This document shows, piece by piece, positions 5,869 to 7,173 of a stretch of 7,173 bases of DNA. Each line of letters opens with the position of its first letter. Positions within the stretch are counted from its first letter, which is position 1. This DNA is from Akkermansiaceae bacterium UBA5688. Lineage in GTDB: Bacteria > Verrucomicrobiota > Verrucomicrobiia > Verrucomicrobiales > Akkermansiaceae. The notes beneath the pieces are model-generated. The model was not told the DNA's origin and did not search any database. It saw only the letters and a list, made by a program, of their open reading frames with translations. The stretch covers positions 2,821 through 9,993 of the forward strand of contig DIHU01000197.1 of assembly GCA_002420315.1 (NCBI GenBank), read 5' to 3'. Both the position numbers and the translations under genes were made by a program.

Positions 5869-7173
5869 CTAGACGCCAAAGTGCGAACGGAAAGCGGCGG
5901 CATCCTGCCCCACTCCATTGATCTCTCTGTCGACTGATTCTAACTGGGGCTCCAATCCACCGTCTTCAAAAGTTTGGCGAAGCTTCAGCAATTTCATGAG
6001 ATAGCTTTGTCGAAGTGATTCCAACTTGGTATCAAAGGTCTTTTTCTTGCGAGCTTGGCGGCCCCTCGCTCTCTCAAGATCCTGCAACACCTGAGCAGGA
6101 AATTCGCTAATGTTAATTTTTCCGGACAGATCACCATTCTCAGGAAGCTTCTCTTCTAAAGACTGATAGGGTATTTCGTAGTCAATTCGATTATTGATCG
6201 AAAGCGTTTTAAACCAAGTGTCCACGTCTGAGACGAAAAAATCACGATTACCAACAAGATACTTGTTATAATCGGCAACTTCCTTAGTGACTAAGCGGCG
6301 GCCAATCCCACGGAGTTTGGCCAGTTGGCCAGATGCCGCACTTGGATTATCTTTGGTCACAGCCGAAGCGCTTTTGCCATCGGAACTCCATTCAATAATG
6401 AATCCGTTAGCCTCCCCCGCTTTGGGACTGGCGTCATCCCAGCCAACTCCAGCAGAGCTTTTGAGATAGCGGAGTGCGCGAGCGGATGGGCCTCCATCAG
6501 GTGAGTTTGGAGCCCATGAGGCTTTTGTCCAAGGCTCTCCATTTGACCAATACCAAGTGTCGTCCTTTTTGCGACCGCCCAACCAGACTGATTGCTCAAG
6601 AAGTAGGGCCGAGTCGAAAAATTTTTGCAGAAAACTTCCTTCAAGTGGCTTGGAAATAACCGCGAGGTGGCCATCGGCCGACCCAGAAATCAAGTCCGCT
6701 TCATTCCAAGACACCGGCTTTTGCACGAGCAAGAAATGGCGATTTTCATGAGCCACCGTACCAGGCGGCCAATTCGGACTAGGTGAATCTAGAGTAGGAA
6801 CAAGACGCTCAAGTTGTGAAGCAAGAGCTCCGGAATTCTGACCATCCTTAGACCACTGAATGACGAAAGGGTTTTTCTCACTATTAGGTCGAGCACGAAT
6901 CACTCCGCTACTACTCAGGGAAGCATAAGGACCCAGAGTCGTTCCAGGGTCTTTAAACTTCCAATCTTCTCCGGTAACCCAGGTCCAGCCCCTTTTTCCC
7001 TGAGCACCACCACCGATCCAGACACGGAGTAATTCGAGATCACTAATATCTTTTGAGAGAAGATCGATCTCCGCTTGGGCGGACGGGGTGGCAAGATGGG
7101 CACCATGCATCTCAGCGAATTCCGAAGCTTTTGTCCACGTCATCGGAGTATTTACGAAAAGCAGAAAATGGCT
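5869..7173 (-). CDS. Tandem C-type-lectin-domain protein with C-terminal helical region, 5' end outside window
   Basis: The frame runs open to the right edge, so the start is missing; the ATG at 7143 is an internal Met within the first lectin domain. Numbering from base 7173 (434 residues visible), domain 1 covers about 1-109: F-L-L-F-V-N-T-P-M-T-W, A-x-x-H-G-A-H-L-A-T, W52-I-G-G and F-V-I-Q-W-S. A Pro-rich linker (125-138) leads to domain 2 at about 144-264: H-F-L-L-V-Q-K-P-V-S-W, G-H-L-A-V-I, W197-L-G-G, A-P-N-S-P-D-G-G (221-228), G-W-D-D (244-247) and F-I-I-E-W-S. The last 70 residues or so are basic and helical (K-L-E-S-L-R-Q and similar), likely coiled coil. There is no cysteine, so the usual lectin-fold disulfides are absent. 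Domain 2 keeps loop residues resembling the Ca2+/sugar site; domain 1 has lost them. Known relatives in Verrucomicrobiota and Planctomycetes often carry this fold behind kinase or anchor domains, so the missing N-terminus matters. A surface glycan-binding role beside a sulfatase is an inference. Confidence 0.85.
   Translation of the reverse strand, partial: SHFLLFVNTPMTWTKASEFAEMHGAHLATPSAQAEIDLLSKDISDLELLRVWIGGGAQGKRGWTWVTGEDWKFKDPGTTLGPYASLSSSGVIRARPNSEKNPFVIQWSKDGQNSGALASQLERLVPTLDSPSPNWPPGTVAHENRHFLLVQKPVSWNEADLISGSADGHLAVISKPLEGSFLQKFFDSALLLEQSVWLGGRKKDDTWYWSNGEPWTKASWAPNSPDGGPSARALRYLKSSAGVGWDDASPKAGEANGFIIEWSSDGKSASAVTKDNPSAASGQLAKLRGIGRRLVTKEVADYNKYLVGNRDFFVSDVDTWFKTLSINNRIDYEIPYQSLEEKLPENGDLSGKINISEFPAQVLQDLERARGRQARKKKTFDTKLESLRQSYLMKLLKLRQTFEDGGLEPQLESVDREINGVGQDAAAFRSHFGV

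Noticed and set aside
7141..7143. ATG as the start of the lectin-fold protein
   Set aside because: Ten more in-frame codons to the right edge continue the lectin-domain strand, so this Met is internal.

Overview
The window looks like a piece of a Verrucomicrobiota or other PVC-type genome of moderate GC, probably from a polysaccharide-degrading marine or particle-associated bacterium. This rests on gene content only: two unrelated S1-type sulfatases, a tandem C-type-lectin-fold protein, a membrane-anchored von Willebrand factor A (VWA) protein with a glycine-rich linker, little visible Shine-Dalgarno signal, and use of GTG as a start. The exact lineage is an inference.

Layout, left to right. 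A secreted or lipid-anchored sulfatase runs rightward from the left edge; its reading frame is open to the edge, so its start lies outside. It converges on a leftward VWA protein across about 255 bases with no recognised gene. The VWA gene is divergent from a rightward two-pass membrane protein with a DUF3592-like layout and a large unrecognised cytoplasmic domain. A leftward block follows, transcribed from the right edge: a cysteine-free tandem C-type-lectin-domain protein (5' end outside the window), then a second secreted sulfatase with an atypical C-M-G-S-R active-site motif, then a decayed small membrane-protein gene.

The most notable item is that decayed gene, in what would otherwise be read as about 450 bases of empty intergenic DNA. 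Its ATG overlaps the second sulfatase's TGA stop (ATGA), so it once was, or still is, translationally coupled. Reading it through needs two nonsense codons, two homopolymer frameshifts and an internal deletion with frameshift to be undone. It then matches a small multi-pass membrane protein family that I recall from Bacteroidetes and related genomes.

Working together (inference): the two sulfatases would remove sulfate esters from sulfated polysaccharides outside the cytoplasm, and the lectin-fold protein next to the second one could bind glycan at the surface. The VWA and two-pass membrane proteins are envelope proteins with no evident link to sulfatase work. I see no transporter, sulfatase-maturing enzyme, glycoside hydrolase, RNA gene, CRISPR array or mobile element in the window. 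I did not find a convincing new multi-gene system.
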